From Flavobacterium sp. Root901 (GTDB lineage Bacteria > Bacteroidota > Bacteroidia > Flavobacteriales > Flavobacteriaceae), in the NCBI RefSeq assembly GCF_001429765.1, contig NZ_LMJB01000007.1:1-64000 (forward strand): 64,000 nucleotides of DNA, read 5' to 3'. Position numbers and translations under genes: made by a program. Under the pieces are notes generated by a model. It did no database searches, had not been told where the DNA came from, and saw nothing but the letters and a program-made list of their open reading frames with translations. Shown piece by piece: positions 35,109 through 45,000 of this stretch. The stretch's first letter is position 1, and the number at the start of each line of letters is the position of its first letter.

Positions 35109-36629
35109 TTAAGACGGATTAATCTGCACCATTCTGCTGTAATCTTTTAAATATTTATCAGGGTCTGATGCTGCGTATTCATTTTCCGGTTCCGGAATTA
35201 AATGAATCTGAGAATCGCTTATCGATATAATGGCAGAGCATACATAAATTCCTATTTTTCCTTCGCTGTATTTAAAATCTAACAAAGTCAGTTTTACAAT
35301 TTCGTTTATCGAAAGTTCGTAGTAATTTCCATAACGGATAATCTTAAAATAAATTTGTTTGTCTTCTCCTATCTCAAATTGATTGGTTTGGATATTTTCA
35401 AAAATGAAATTATTCTTAACATCTTTTTCGTTAAAACCCCACGCTCTAAACTGCACAAAACCATTCATAAAATCAATCGAAATATAATATCCTGTTCCTT
35501 CTTTATCGCATTCAATAACAAATCCGGTTTTTCCCATACCTTCTACTGCAAGTGTTCCTTCCCAGACAAAATCTATAGAAGGTTTTTCAAAACAATAAAT
35601 TTCGTAACCGCTTCGGCATCCAAAACGCCATTTGTTTTCATTTTCCTGAAGAAAATCTGCTGTTGGATTTCCTAAAATGGGCACCGGCTGAGGAAGATCC
35701 TTTTGCAAAATAGTTTTTTGATAGAGATTTTCCCAAAAATAATAGGTCTTTAATAAAAGTCTGCCGCTCTTATCAATATCAAGTTCTTTTGGAGGCGGAA
35801 TAACGCGATGCGTATTTACATCGCCGTCGGCAAAATAAAAATTATACACTAAAAAATGACTGCCGTCTTTTACAACCCTTGCTGCATAATTTCCTTGTGG
35901 AAGCAGTACATTATTATGAAAAGCACAATATTCGCCTTTAAATTCCGAAGCCGACCAATAACGTACTTTAATGTCTTCGCGAATAGAACCAAGCAGATAA
36001 TAAGTACCTTTAATTTCTATTACACAAGGACATTCAACATCATCATAAACATAAGGAAAATGCAAAGGTTTTTGAAGAACAAAACCTTCCTTTTCTCTTT
36101 TTGCAACTCCAATACAGCCACGTCTGTAAATTGGTCCCGAAGCACTTCGGGCACAAATTAAGAGATAATCTTCTCCTTCATAAGTATATTTAAACGGATC
36201 CCTGAAACTGATCCATTCGCGCGGATTATTTGAAAAACTTTCATAATGCGGTGCTTCACTTTTAAAAGGCAGACCCTCGAAATTCTCTTTTGTCCAATGA
36301 ATTAAATCTGATGAAACGGCTCTTCCTATTTTCTGCTCAATTCCTTTATCCTGGCGTTTTAAGCCTGTATAATACATTTCATAGCCTTTCTTGTCAGATC
36401 TTTTGCTCACATGCATAGTCCAGAGCATATCATCATCCCATTCTCCCGGATCGCCGACAAAAATGGCATTTTTTACTCTTTTCCACGAAAGCCCGTCTTT
36501 TGATACTGCATGCGCAATATAATCGTGATTGGGAATAATCAAATGAAATAAATGATGTATTCCTTTTTCATCTATAAATACATCAACATCTCCAATTTCC
36601 CAATTGCTAAATCCTGAACCTGAATACAT
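35109..36629 (-). CDS. GH32-like glycoside hydrolase
   Basis: A 506-residue cytosolic enzyme of the five-bladed propeller clan that includes GH32 invertases and fructosidases. The aspartate of GDVDVF (D14 or D16) would take the place of the usual NDPNG nucleophile, R143-D144-P145 is the RDP motif, and E199-C200 in DDVECP is the acid/base EC motif. A C-terminal beta-sandwich follows (about 340-490). There is no signal peptide. Its gene follows the sucrose-phosphate synthase-like gene on the same strand (187-bp gap), so sucrose or a related fructoside is the likely substrate. Confidence 0.75.
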   Translation of the reverse strand: MYSGSGFSNWEIGDVDVFIDEKGIHHLFHLIIPNHDYIAHAVSKDGLSWKRVKNAIFVGDPGEWDDDMLWTMHVSKRSDKKGYEMYYTGLKRQDKGIEQKIGRAVSSDLIHWTKENFEGLPFKSEAPHYESFSNNPREWISFRDPFKYTYEGEDYLLICARSASGPIYRRGCIGVAKREKEGFVLQKPLHFPYVYDDVECPCVIEIKGTYYLLGSIREDIKVRYWSASEFKGEYCAFHNNVLLPQGNYAARVVKDGSHFLVYNFYFADGDVNTHRVIPPPKELDIDKSGRLLLKTYYFWENLYQKTILQKDLPQPVPILGNPTADFLQENENKWRFGCRSGYEIYCFEKPSIDFVWEGTLAVEGMGKTGFVIECDKEGTGYYISIDFMNGFVQFRAWGFNEKDVKNNFIFENIQTNQFEIGEDKQIYFKIIRYGNYYELSINEIVKLTLLDFKYSEGKIGIYVCSAIISISDSQIHLIPEPENEYAASDPDKYLKDYSRMVQINPS

Positions 36630-36660
36630 TTATTACTTATTTAATTTGTTAGTATGAATT

Positions 36661-36769
36661 TTTAAACACATAGAAACATTGATTTTTGAAGCTTAAAAAA
36701 GTGAGAAAATCTGTTTTCTTTTAATACTCTTTTATTTAGAATATAATCCTGTGTTTCTATGTGTTTAAA
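36661..36769. repeat. 18-bp inverted repeat
   Basis: TTTAAACACATAGAAACA (36661-36678) and its exact complement TGTTTCTATGTGTTTAAA (36752-36769) flank 73 bp. It separates the sucrose synthase gene from the GH32-like gene. No gene fits between the arms. Confidence 0.75.
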
Positions 36770-36816
36770 TTTTAAGATTCTAAGTCAAAGTTTTGCACTT
36801 AAACAAAGTTGACCTC

Positions 36817-38997
36817 TTATTTAATTATTTTATAATATTTTAATCCTTCTAAAATTCCTTCAGAAGCAGATGTTTTGGCAACATAAATACTTTTTGTTGT
36901 TTCATATTCTGCTAGTTCTGCACTACGGTTTCCAACAATAATTCCTTTTACAGGACCCCGGAACATATCGATATCATTACCTGAATCTCCTGCCGCAATA
37001 ACATTTGATAAAGAAATATTCCATTTGCGGCATAAAAATTTTATGGCATTTCCCTTTGAAGCTCTCTTCGGAATAAAATCTAAAAACTGACCGTGACTCG
37101 GAATAATATTTACTTTATACCATCCACTGCCCAAAACCCGGATTAATTCTTCATGATTATAATCTTCCTTTTTATAGTAATAAGATATTTTATAAGGATT
37201 CTGCGCCTCATCTTCTTGTAATGTAATCCATTTGACTTCTTTCAAACGTTCTGTAATTTCTTCTCTTTTCCATCTTCCCGAAAGAAATTTTGCCCAGCCT
37301 TTATCTAAAATATAATCGTTACCATTTGTATAATAAATCTCAGTTCCAACAGAACAAATGATAAAATCCGGAAGCGGAAACTGTTCTTCATTTATTACTT
37401 TTTTAACCAAAGCTAAATTCCTTCCGGATGCCATTGCAAAGGCCATTTTATCTGTGCGATTGGTTAAATGCGTTTTTAGCTGCTTTAATCCCGGATTATT
37501 CAATTTTGGTTCGATGAGCGTGCCATCAATATCGGAAACCAGGAGATTTTCGATTTTTCTTTTTAAACGGTCAATATTGATATTAGGATAATGTTGTTTT
37601 TTAATTCCAGCCCCGGAGGATAAAGATAAATTTTCATTGACCAGCTCTACATAATGATTGACGTGGCTTAACCAGCTGTAATGTTTTTGAATGTTGATGG
37701 CACCATTATTAGAATAATATTTCCACTGATTTTCATCTGTCAGGATATTTCGCAAAGCTTTTTTAATTTGATTTTCATCCTGAGGATCTACCAATTCTCC
37801 GTTCTGGCAAACCGGAATTATTTCTGAAGGACCGCCATTTTTAGTAACCACAACCGGCAGTCCTGAGCTCGCTGATTCTATAACCGTTAAACCAAAATTT
37901 TCATGAAGTGCGAGATTTACAAAAACACCCCTTTTTTCTGCTGCATAACGGTAAATAATAGAAACTTCGTTTTCTACATCGTGTTTTTTCGGGATTGCCA
38001 TTTTTCCGTACAAATCATATTTATCCATTTGCAATAGCAAATCGGTCAGAACATCTTTTTCAGATTCCGGCATTTTGGCAATATCTTTTCTGATTCCGGC
38101 AAAAATGACCAGATTGGCGATACTTTGTAATTCTTTATCTTTTCCATAAACATCAATAAGTGTATGGAGATTTTTATGACGATCCGGCCTGGAAAGTGCT
38201 AGAATAAAAGGTTTATGCGGATTAGTAAGGAATTTAGAAATAGTTTCTGAAACCCAGTATTTACGCTGTGTTTCTTCTAAATGTTTTTCATTATCCGATT
38301 CCTGAAAATAATAAGGAACAAATTTTCTGGTATCGATTCCGGGTGAAATGGCGTGGTATTTTCCAAGCTCAAAATTTTTATAGGCTTTATAAGTTTCGAT
38401 TTCCTGCTCTGTTGAAGTAACGATAAACTCTGAAAGTTCTAATGTTTTTTCTTCAGCAGCAATTCTCGCTTTAAATTTAAATTTCTTTTCAAGTTCTTCT
38501 TCAGAAAAACCACTTTCGAGTAATTTTTTCTTTTTGTAAAATCCCAAAGAATGTCCTGTATGCGCAAAAGGGATATTCAGGATTGATGACAGCTCTGCGG
38601 CAGCATAACCGGCATCTCCGTAATGAGAGTGAATCCAGTCCGGAAAAATATTGTGCTGTTTGATATGCTGTACTACACCATTGACAAAAGTGTCCAGACC
38701 TTCCCACAACTGCTCTTTTGATTTGTATTTTTTTCCTAAAAAGGGAATTCTTCGTATATCTAATTTATCATTTATAACTTCAACCGGAACAGCATATTCC
38801 GGCGAAAGAGACGGATCATCAATTAATCTGGTAAATAAATGAACATGTTCTACATCTTTATGCTGCGATAAAAACTCTGCAAGTTCATAAACGTATTTTG
38901 TTTGTCCGCCATTATCAGCATCCCGGCCAATTTCCAGACCGGAACCTTTTAAAAGTCCGTGAATATTTATAATTGAAATTCGTAATTTTTTCATCAT
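36817..38997 (-). CDS. Bifunctional sucrose-phosphate synthase/phosphatase-like protein
   Basis: A 726-residue fusion. The N-terminal GT4 glycosyltransferase (about 1-470) has GRDADNGGQTKYVYELA, HSHYGDAGYAA, ALSRPDRHKN and ENFGLTVIESASSGLPVVVTKNGGP, the signature of sucrose-phosphate synthases. The C-terminal HAD-IIB domain (about 480-726) has the phosphatase motifs LVSDIDGTL, MASGR and AGDSGNDIDM, as in sucrose-phosphate phosphatase. It would make sucrose from UDP-glucose and fructose 6-phosphate in the cytosol. The related mannosylfructose-phosphate synthases cannot be excluded. I chose the ATG at 38997; another ATG lies at 38994 and a TTG at 39000. Confidence 0.85.
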   Translation of the reverse strand: MMKKLRISIINIHGLLKGSGLEIGRDADNGGQTKYVYELAEFLSQHKDVEHVHLFTRLIDDPSLSPEYAVPVEVINDKLDIRRIPFLGKKYKSKEQLWEGLDTFVNGVVQHIKQHNIFPDWIHSHYGDAGYAAAELSSILNIPFAHTGHSLGFYKKKKLLESGFSEEELEKKFKFKARIAAEEKTLELSEFIVTSTEQEIETYKAYKNFELGKYHAISPGIDTRKFVPYYFQESDNEKHLEETQRKYWVSETISKFLTNPHKPFILALSRPDRHKNLHTLIDVYGKDKELQSIANLVIFAGIRKDIAKMPESEKDVLTDLLLQMDKYDLYGKMAIPKKHDVENEVSIIYRYAAEKRGVFVNLALHENFGLTVIESASSGLPVVVTKNGGPSEIIPVCQNGELVDPQDENQIKKALRNILTDENQWKYYSNNGAINIQKHYSWLSHVNHYVELVNENLSLSSGAGIKKQHYPNINIDRLKRKIENLLVSDIDGTLIEPKLNNPGLKQLKTHLTNRTDKMAFAMASGRNLALVKKVINEEQFPLPDFIICSVGTEIYYTNGNDYILDKGWAKFLSGRWKREEITERLKEVKWITLQEDEAQNPYKISYYYKKEDYNHEELIRVLGSGWYKVNIIPSHGQFLDFIPKRASKGNAIKFLCRKWNISLSNVIAAGDSGNDIDMFRGPVKGIIVGNRSAELAEYETTKSIYVAKTSASEGILEGLKYYKIIK

Positions 38998-39587
38998 CAA
39001 GCATTATTATTTTGAAAGTTCAAGATACCATGCCCCTACAGATTTTGAAGAAATAATTCCAGTTTTAATTTACATATTTCCCACATTTACAAGCCTTCAA
39101 TTGTTAAAGCGAACAGTTACAAAACCAGGATTTATCTAATTTCTTCATTTTTATAAATCTGGCAGAAACTTTCAACATGAGAATTATACAACAATATCTT
39201 AAAATTATGTAATTCGATTTTATTGCATACTCCTACTTTTCAGATAAAATACCTAATCAACAAATGTTTCACCAAGACATAAACCATGAAAATAATTTTA
39301 CCAGTTTCCCAGCGGGTTATATTAAATTTAACTCTAAACGACAGCCGAGCCCCGCACTGCTATCATACAGATCGTAAACGTCATCAGAACGAAATTTTAA
39401 TTTAAAAAGACATTATTAACGCTATAAGCGAATAATCATTTTTTTATGAATTTAAGTGAATTTCTTTTAGACAAGGAAGTAAAATACATTTTATTTAGCC
39501 ATATTTTTTTTACATTTGAGTAGAAAAATTCACAATATTCATTTTAAACGGCTCTCATTTCTTTATTCTAACACCTAAATATTTATA
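38998..39587. other. Divergent intergenic region, about 590 bp
   Basis: This lies between the sucrose synthase and the first response regulator and must hold both promoters. A somewhat GC-richer patch at 39305-39400 stands out but has no open frame or symmetry that I can identify. No gene, hairpin or clear consensus promoter was seen. Confidence 0.5.
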
Positions 39588-39965
39588 ATGAATTATAAAA
39601 ATATATTGCAGATTGACGATGATGTTGATGATTGCGAATTTTTTATGGAGGCTTTACAGGCAGTTTCTAATGCTGATTATACAGCAATTCAGAATCCTGT
39701 TGAAGCACTCAATAAATTAATCCAGAAAGAAATTAATCCTGATGTTATTTTTCTGGATTTGAATATGCCTATAATGTCCGGTTTTGAATTTTTAATAGAA
39801 ATTAAAAAACAAGAAGCTATTAAAAATATCCCTGTAATAATTTTTTCGACGTCACAATTTGAAGAAATTAAACTCAAGGCAAGAAATTATGGAGCTAACG
39901 AATATATTTCGAAACCAAGTGATTTCAATGAATTAAAAAAAATACTTAGCCATTATATCGTATAA
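39588..39965 (+). CDS. Single-domain response regulator
   Basis: A 125-residue receiver domain with no output domain. Acidic residues in QIDDDVDD, phospho-acceptor D57 in FLDLNMP, S/T in IFSTS and the lysine in YISKPSD are present. Such stand-alone receivers shuttle phosphate or act by protein contact, in the manner of CheY or Rcp1. It is the first gene of the signalling island, 111 bp before the CHASE3 kinase. Confidence 0.93.
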   Translation: MNYKNILQIDDDVDDCEFFMEALQAVSNADYTAIQNPVEALNKLIQKEINPDVIFLDLNMPIMSGFEFLIEIKKQEAIKNIPVIIFSTSQFEEIKLKARNYGANEYISKPSDFNELKKILSHYIV

Positions 39966-40076
39966 TGTTTACTGTAATATGTAATTCTGTCGACAATTTC
40001 ATTTCGAATATTTTTTCGTTTTTTATTTTTTTTATTGTTAAACCATCGTGCCTTTGGTATTCTTAACAGAAAAACA

Positions 40077-41528
40077 ATGAAATTATCAACTCAAATACTT
40101 TTGGCATTTACGCTTATTATTTTGCTTTCTGTTGCAGACTCGTATACCAATTACAGATTGTCACAAAAGGTGCATCTAAACTCACAATTTCTTTCAAAAT
40201 CTGAAGCTGTAATTCGAAATTCAAACAAAACACACCGCGCCATTCTTGAAATGCAAAGCGCCGTGAGAGGTTATTTTTTGACTAATGACACAACATTTTT
40301 AAGCGAATATTATTCCGGAATAAAAAAAGTCCCTGAATTTTTAAAAGAACAGCGGTCACTTGTAGGCATCAACAATACACAGCGTTACATTGTAGACTCG
40401 ATTAGTGAGCTCCATAATCAATGGCTTGATTATACTTCTGATTTAATTAAATCCAGAAATAGCAATCCTGTTGTGTATCAGACTCTTTTAGACAATAAGC
40501 TCAAAAAACACGTTGGTAAAAACATTAATGATGCCATTACAAAGAAGTTCAAGAGATTTGATAAAATCGAATATAAAACACGAAAATACCACAGTGAAAT
40601 GCTTCTGCAGTCTTTACATAAAACCAGGACTTATTCACTTATATTTTTATCGCTGACAATTCTTGTCGGCATAGCGAGTACGTCCTATATTGTAATTATG
40701 ATTACAAACAGGATCAACTCTATGGTTCGTGTGGCAGATACAATTTCAAAAGGAAAATTTACCATAGTTGAAGATTACAGAAATGACGAACTCAGTGCAC
40801 TGGCCTCCTCTTTAAACATAATGTCCCGACGGCTGGAAAAGAACATTCAGGAACTGGAAAACAAAAATGAGGAACTCAACAAATTTGCTTATGTGGTTTC
40901 TCACGATTTAAAAGCTCCATTACGCGGAATTTACAATGTTATAAGCTGGATTGAAGAAGATTTATCAAATGAACTTTCTCCAGTCCTTAAAAATTATCTT
41001 AGTATCATTCCGAAAAGGACACAACGTATGGAAGCCTTAATTAACGGGCTTTTGGATTACGCCAGAATAAACAGAAAAACACCTTCGGAATTGGTTGATA
41101 CAAATGCTTTGGTTCATGAAATTTCACAATCTATTGTTCCGAGGAAATTCAAATTAGATTTTATTAATCTTCCTGAAATTTTTACAGAACGTTTAAAACT
41201 GGAGCAGGTTTTTTCTAATCTGATCAGTAATGCTGTAAAATATTCAAAAGCAGAAAATCCGAGGATAGAAATCAGGTGCGAAAAAATAATGAACGTTTAT
41301 GAGTTTTCTGTAAAGGATAACGGCATTGGTATTGACCCTGAATATCATCAAAAAATATTTGAAATATTTCAGACGCTTCGCGAAAAAAATGAAATGGAAA
41401 GCACGGGAGTCGGTCTTGCTATAGTAAAGAAAATAATTGACGAACAGGGAGAAACGATCAATGTACAATCAAAACTGGAACAAGGGGCACAATTTACCTT
41501 TACCTGGAGGAACAATAAAGCATCATGA
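40077..41528 (+). CDS. CHASE3-type sensor histidine kinase
   Basis: A 483-residue kinase. The first membrane segment (about 6-25) precedes a helical periplasmic sensor of the CHASE3 type (HRAILEMQSAVRGYFLTND), the second segment lies at about 192-215, followed by a HAMP domain, a coiled coil and a HisKA/HATPase pair with H276 in VSHDLKAPL and the ATP boxes NLISNAVKYS and GVGLAIV. The ATG at 40077 gives a standard N-terminus; a TTG at 40035 in the same frame is less likely. The 3' end overlaps the next receiver by 4 bp, so the two form a coupled pair. Confidence 0.92.
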   Translation: MKLSTQILLAFTLIILLSVADSYTNYRLSQKVHLNSQFLSKSEAVIRNSNKTHRAILEMQSAVRGYFLTNDTTFLSEYYSGIKKVPEFLKEQRSLVGINNTQRYIVDSISELHNQWLDYTSDLIKSRNSNPVVYQTLLDNKLKKHVGKNINDAITKKFKRFDKIEYKTRKYHSEMLLQSLHKTRTYSLIFLSLTILVGIASTSYIVIMITNRINSMVRVADTISKGKFTIVEDYRNDELSALASSLNIMSRRLEKNIQELENKNEELNKFAYVVSHDLKAPLRGIYNVISWIEEDLSNELSPVLKNYLSIIPKRTQRMEALINGLLDYARINRKTPSELVDTNALVHEISQSIVPRKFKLDFINLPEIFTERLKLEQVFSNLISNAVKYSKAENPRIEIRCEKIMNVYEFSVKDNGIGIDPEYHQKIFEIFQTLREKNEMESTGVGLAIVKKIIDEQGETINVQSKLEQGAQFTFTWRNNKAS

Positions 41529-41956
41529 GAAAACCAAACATTTTATTAATTGAAGATGACGAACTGGACACAATTTCAGTACAGCGGTCATTAAAAAAAT
41601 TAGAAATTAAATATGTGCTTCATACTGCCTATAACGGACTTGAAGCATTAAAACTATTAAGGGATCCGGAAAATCCGCTTATTCCAGATGTAATTCTTCT
41701 CGATATTAACATGCCAAGAATGAACGGTATTGAATTTCTTGAAATCATAAGAGCAGATGAAAATCTAAAAAATCTAAACGTATTTATAATGACAACATCC
41801 TCCGAAAATAATGACAGGATTACAGCCGAAAAACTCGGAATTTCAGGATATATTATAAAGCCGTTAAATTATAACGACAACACAAAAAGACCCGATTCTA
41901 TGGATGCCTTTGTGCAGTTTCATCTTAGAAAAATATTATTAAATGAAAATACATAA
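41525..41956 (+). CDS. Single-domain response regulator (Rcp1-like)
   Basis: A 143-residue receiver with acidic IEDDELD, phospho-acceptor D60 in LLDINMPRMNG, the T in IMTTSS and the lysine in YIIKPLNY, with a short C-terminal extension typical of the Rcp1 type that partners phytochrome-like or bacteriophytochrome-type kinases. It overlaps the upstream kinase by ATGA and is probably its direct phosphate acceptor. The giant hybrid kinase follows after 66 bp. Confidence 0.92.
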   Translation: MRKPNILLIEDDELDTISVQRSLKKLEIKYVLHTAYNGLEALKLLRDPENPLIPDVILLDINMPRMNGIEFLEIIRADENLKNLNVFIMTTSSENNDRITAEKLGISGYIIKPLNYNDNTKRPDSMDAFVQFHLRKILLNENT

Positions 41957-42022
41957 AGTTTAAATTTTAAATTCAAAATATCCAATCTCAAAACATAACC
42001 TCACACCAACTTCAACCTAATT

Positions 42023-45000
42023 ATGAAAAAAGCAAAACATATCGATAAGAGACCGGAAAACGAGGTACTTATCGCACTGCCAATCATAACAGATGAAAAA
42101 ACATCTAAAAGCAAAAAAATAGAACCTGAAGAAGCTGTCCTTACTGATGCAGAATTTTTAAAGATTTTATTGAAAGTAAAAAACGGTAACTTTTCCCAGC
42201 GTTTCCCTACCGATCAAAACGGAATAAAAAGATCGATTTGCGATACGCTGAATGAAATTATTGACCTGAATGAACGAATGGTTTTTGAGTTTCAAAAAGT
42301 TGGTAAAAGCATTGGTAAACAAGGAAAACTAACCAATCGGGTAGTTCTGGACGGAGCACGCGGTTCATGGAGTTCCTGCGTTGATTCTGTAAATACACTG
42401 ATTTCAGATCTGGTTCACCCAACAATTGAAATTGCACACGTAATTACGTCTGTTGCAAAAGGAAACTTATCTCAGGAAATGCCCTTATCTATTGAAGGAA
42501 ATCCGCTTCAGGGGGAATTCCTCAGAATTGCCAAAGAGGTAAACGGAATGGTAAAACAGCTGAACCTTTTCTCGATGGAGGTAACCCGTGTAGCACGTGA
42601 GGTAGGTACAGAAGGTAAACTGGGAGGTCAGGCAAAAGTTCGTGGTGTGGGTGGTGTATGGAAAGATTTGACCGACTCTGTAAATAAAATGGCAAGTAAC
42701 CTTACAGGCCAGGTACGTAATATTGCCGATGTAACAACTGCCGTGGCAAAAGGAGATTTGTCTAAAAAAATTACGGTTGACGTAAAAGGGGAAATCTTGG
42801 AATTAAAAAATACCATCAACACCATGGTGGATCAGCTGAACTCTTTCTCTTCTGAGGTAACCCGTGTGGCACGTGAGGTAGGTACAGAAGGAAAACTGGG
42901 AGGACAAGCGCAGGTAAAAGGTGTTGGTGGAACATGGAAAGATTTAACGGATTCGGTTAACCAGATGGCATCCAACTTAACCGGTCAGGTGCGTAACATT
43001 GCCGATGTAACCACAGCCGTGGCAAGAGGAGATTTATCTAAAAAAATTACGGTTGACGTAAAAGGAGAAATCTTAGAGCTGAAAGATACCATTAATACCA
43101 TGGTGGATCAGCTGAACTCCTTCTCTTCTGAGGTAACGCGTGTGGCGCGTGAAGTAGGTTCTGAAGGAAAACTGGGAGGTCAGGCAAAAGTACGAGGTGT
43201 TGGTGGTGTTTGGAAAGATTTAACAGATTCCGTTAACCAGATGGCTTCTAACTTAACCGGTCAGGTACGTAATATTGCCGAAGTAACAACAGCAGTAGCA
43301 AAAGGAGATTTATCTAAAAAAATTACCGTAAATGTAGAGGGGGAAATCCTCGAATTAAAAAATACCATCAATACCATGGTGGATCAGCTGAACTCATTTG
43401 GTGCCGAGGTAACCCGTGTGGCACGTGAGGTAGGTTCTGAAGGAAAACTGGGAGGTCAGGCAAAAGTAAAAGGTGTTGGTGGAACGTGGAAAGATTTAAC
43501 CGATTCGGTTAACCAGATGGCTTCTAACTTAACCGGTCAGGTACGTAACATTGCCGAGGTAACAACCGCTGTAGCCAATGGTGACCTTTCGAAAAAAATT
43601 ACGGCTGTTGCCGAAGGGGAAATCCTGGAGCTTAAAAAAACCATTAATACCATGGTGGATCAGCTGAACTCCTTCTCTTCTGAGGTAACGCGTGTGGCAC
43701 TTGAGGTTGGTACCGAAGGAAAATTGGGAGGTCAGGCAAAAGTAAAAGGTGTCGGCGGAACATGGAAAGATTTAACGGATTCGGTTAACCAGATGGCCTC
43801 TAACTTAACAGGTCAGGTACGTAATATCGCAGAGGTAACAACAGCCGTGGCAAAAGGAGATTTATCCCGTCAAATTACCGTTGATACCAAAGGAGAAATC
43901 TTAGAATTAAAAAACACCATTAACACGATGGTGGGGCAGCTGAATTCATTTGCATCTGAGGTAACCCGTGTGGCACGTGAGGTAGGAACTGAAGGAAAAC
44001 TGGGCGGACAGGCACAGGTGGAAGGTGTCGGCGGAACATGGAAAGATTTGACCGATTCGGTAAACCAGATGGCTTCTAACTTAACCGGTCAGGTACGTAA
44101 TATTGCCGAAGTAACGACGGCCGTAGCAAAAGGAGATTTATCGCTCCAGATTACGGTTGACGTAAAAGGAGAAATCTTAGAGTTAAAAAATACAATTAAT
44201 ACCATGGTGGATCAGCTTCGAGGCTTTGCTTCGGAGGTAACAAGGGTGTCACGAGAGGTAGGAACAGAAGGAAAACTGGGAGGACAGGCCAATGTGCCCG
44301 GAGTTGCAGGAACATGGAAAGATTTAACAGACTCTGTGAATCAAATGGCAGGAAACCTTACCGCTCAGGTACGTAATATTGCCGATGTGGCGATTGCCGT
44401 GGCAAATGGAGATATGTCCCGAAAAATTACCGTTGACGTTCGTGGGGAAATTCTTCAGCTGAAAGAAACCTTAAACACGATGGTGGACCAGCTGCGTGAA
44501 TTTGCCTCTGAAGTAACCCGTGTGGCGCGTGAGGTAGGTACCGAAGGAAAACTGGGCGGACAGGCCAATGTGCCGGGTGTTGCCGGAACATGGAAAGATT
44601 TGACAGATTCGGTGAACCAAATGGCTGGTAACTTAACGACTCAGGTACGTAATATTGCCGAGGTAACGATTGCCGTGGCAAATGGAGATATGTCGAAAAA
44701 AATTACAGCCGACGTACGTGGAGAGATTCTCCAATTGAAAGAAACCGTAAATACCATGGTGGATCAGCTTCGTGCCTTTGCCTCTGAGGTAACCCGTGTG
44801 GCGCGTGAGGTAGGAACTGACGGAAAATTAGGTGGACAGGCTTTTGTACCGGGTGTTGCCGGAACATGGAAAGATTTAACAGATTCGGTTAACCAAATGG
44901 CCTCTAACTTAACAGGACAGGTGCGTAATATTGCAGATGTAACCAAAGCCGTGGCAAATGGTGACCTTTCCAAACAAATTACCGTTGACGTAAAAGGAGA

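Noticed and set aside
39305-39400. GC-richer patch that might be an RNA gene
   Set aside because: No cloverleaf, hairpin or terminator could be built by eye, so there is no support for an RNA gene.
40035-40076. TTG start that would extend the CHASE3 kinase
   Set aside because: The ATG at 40077 begins directly with the expected membrane segment.
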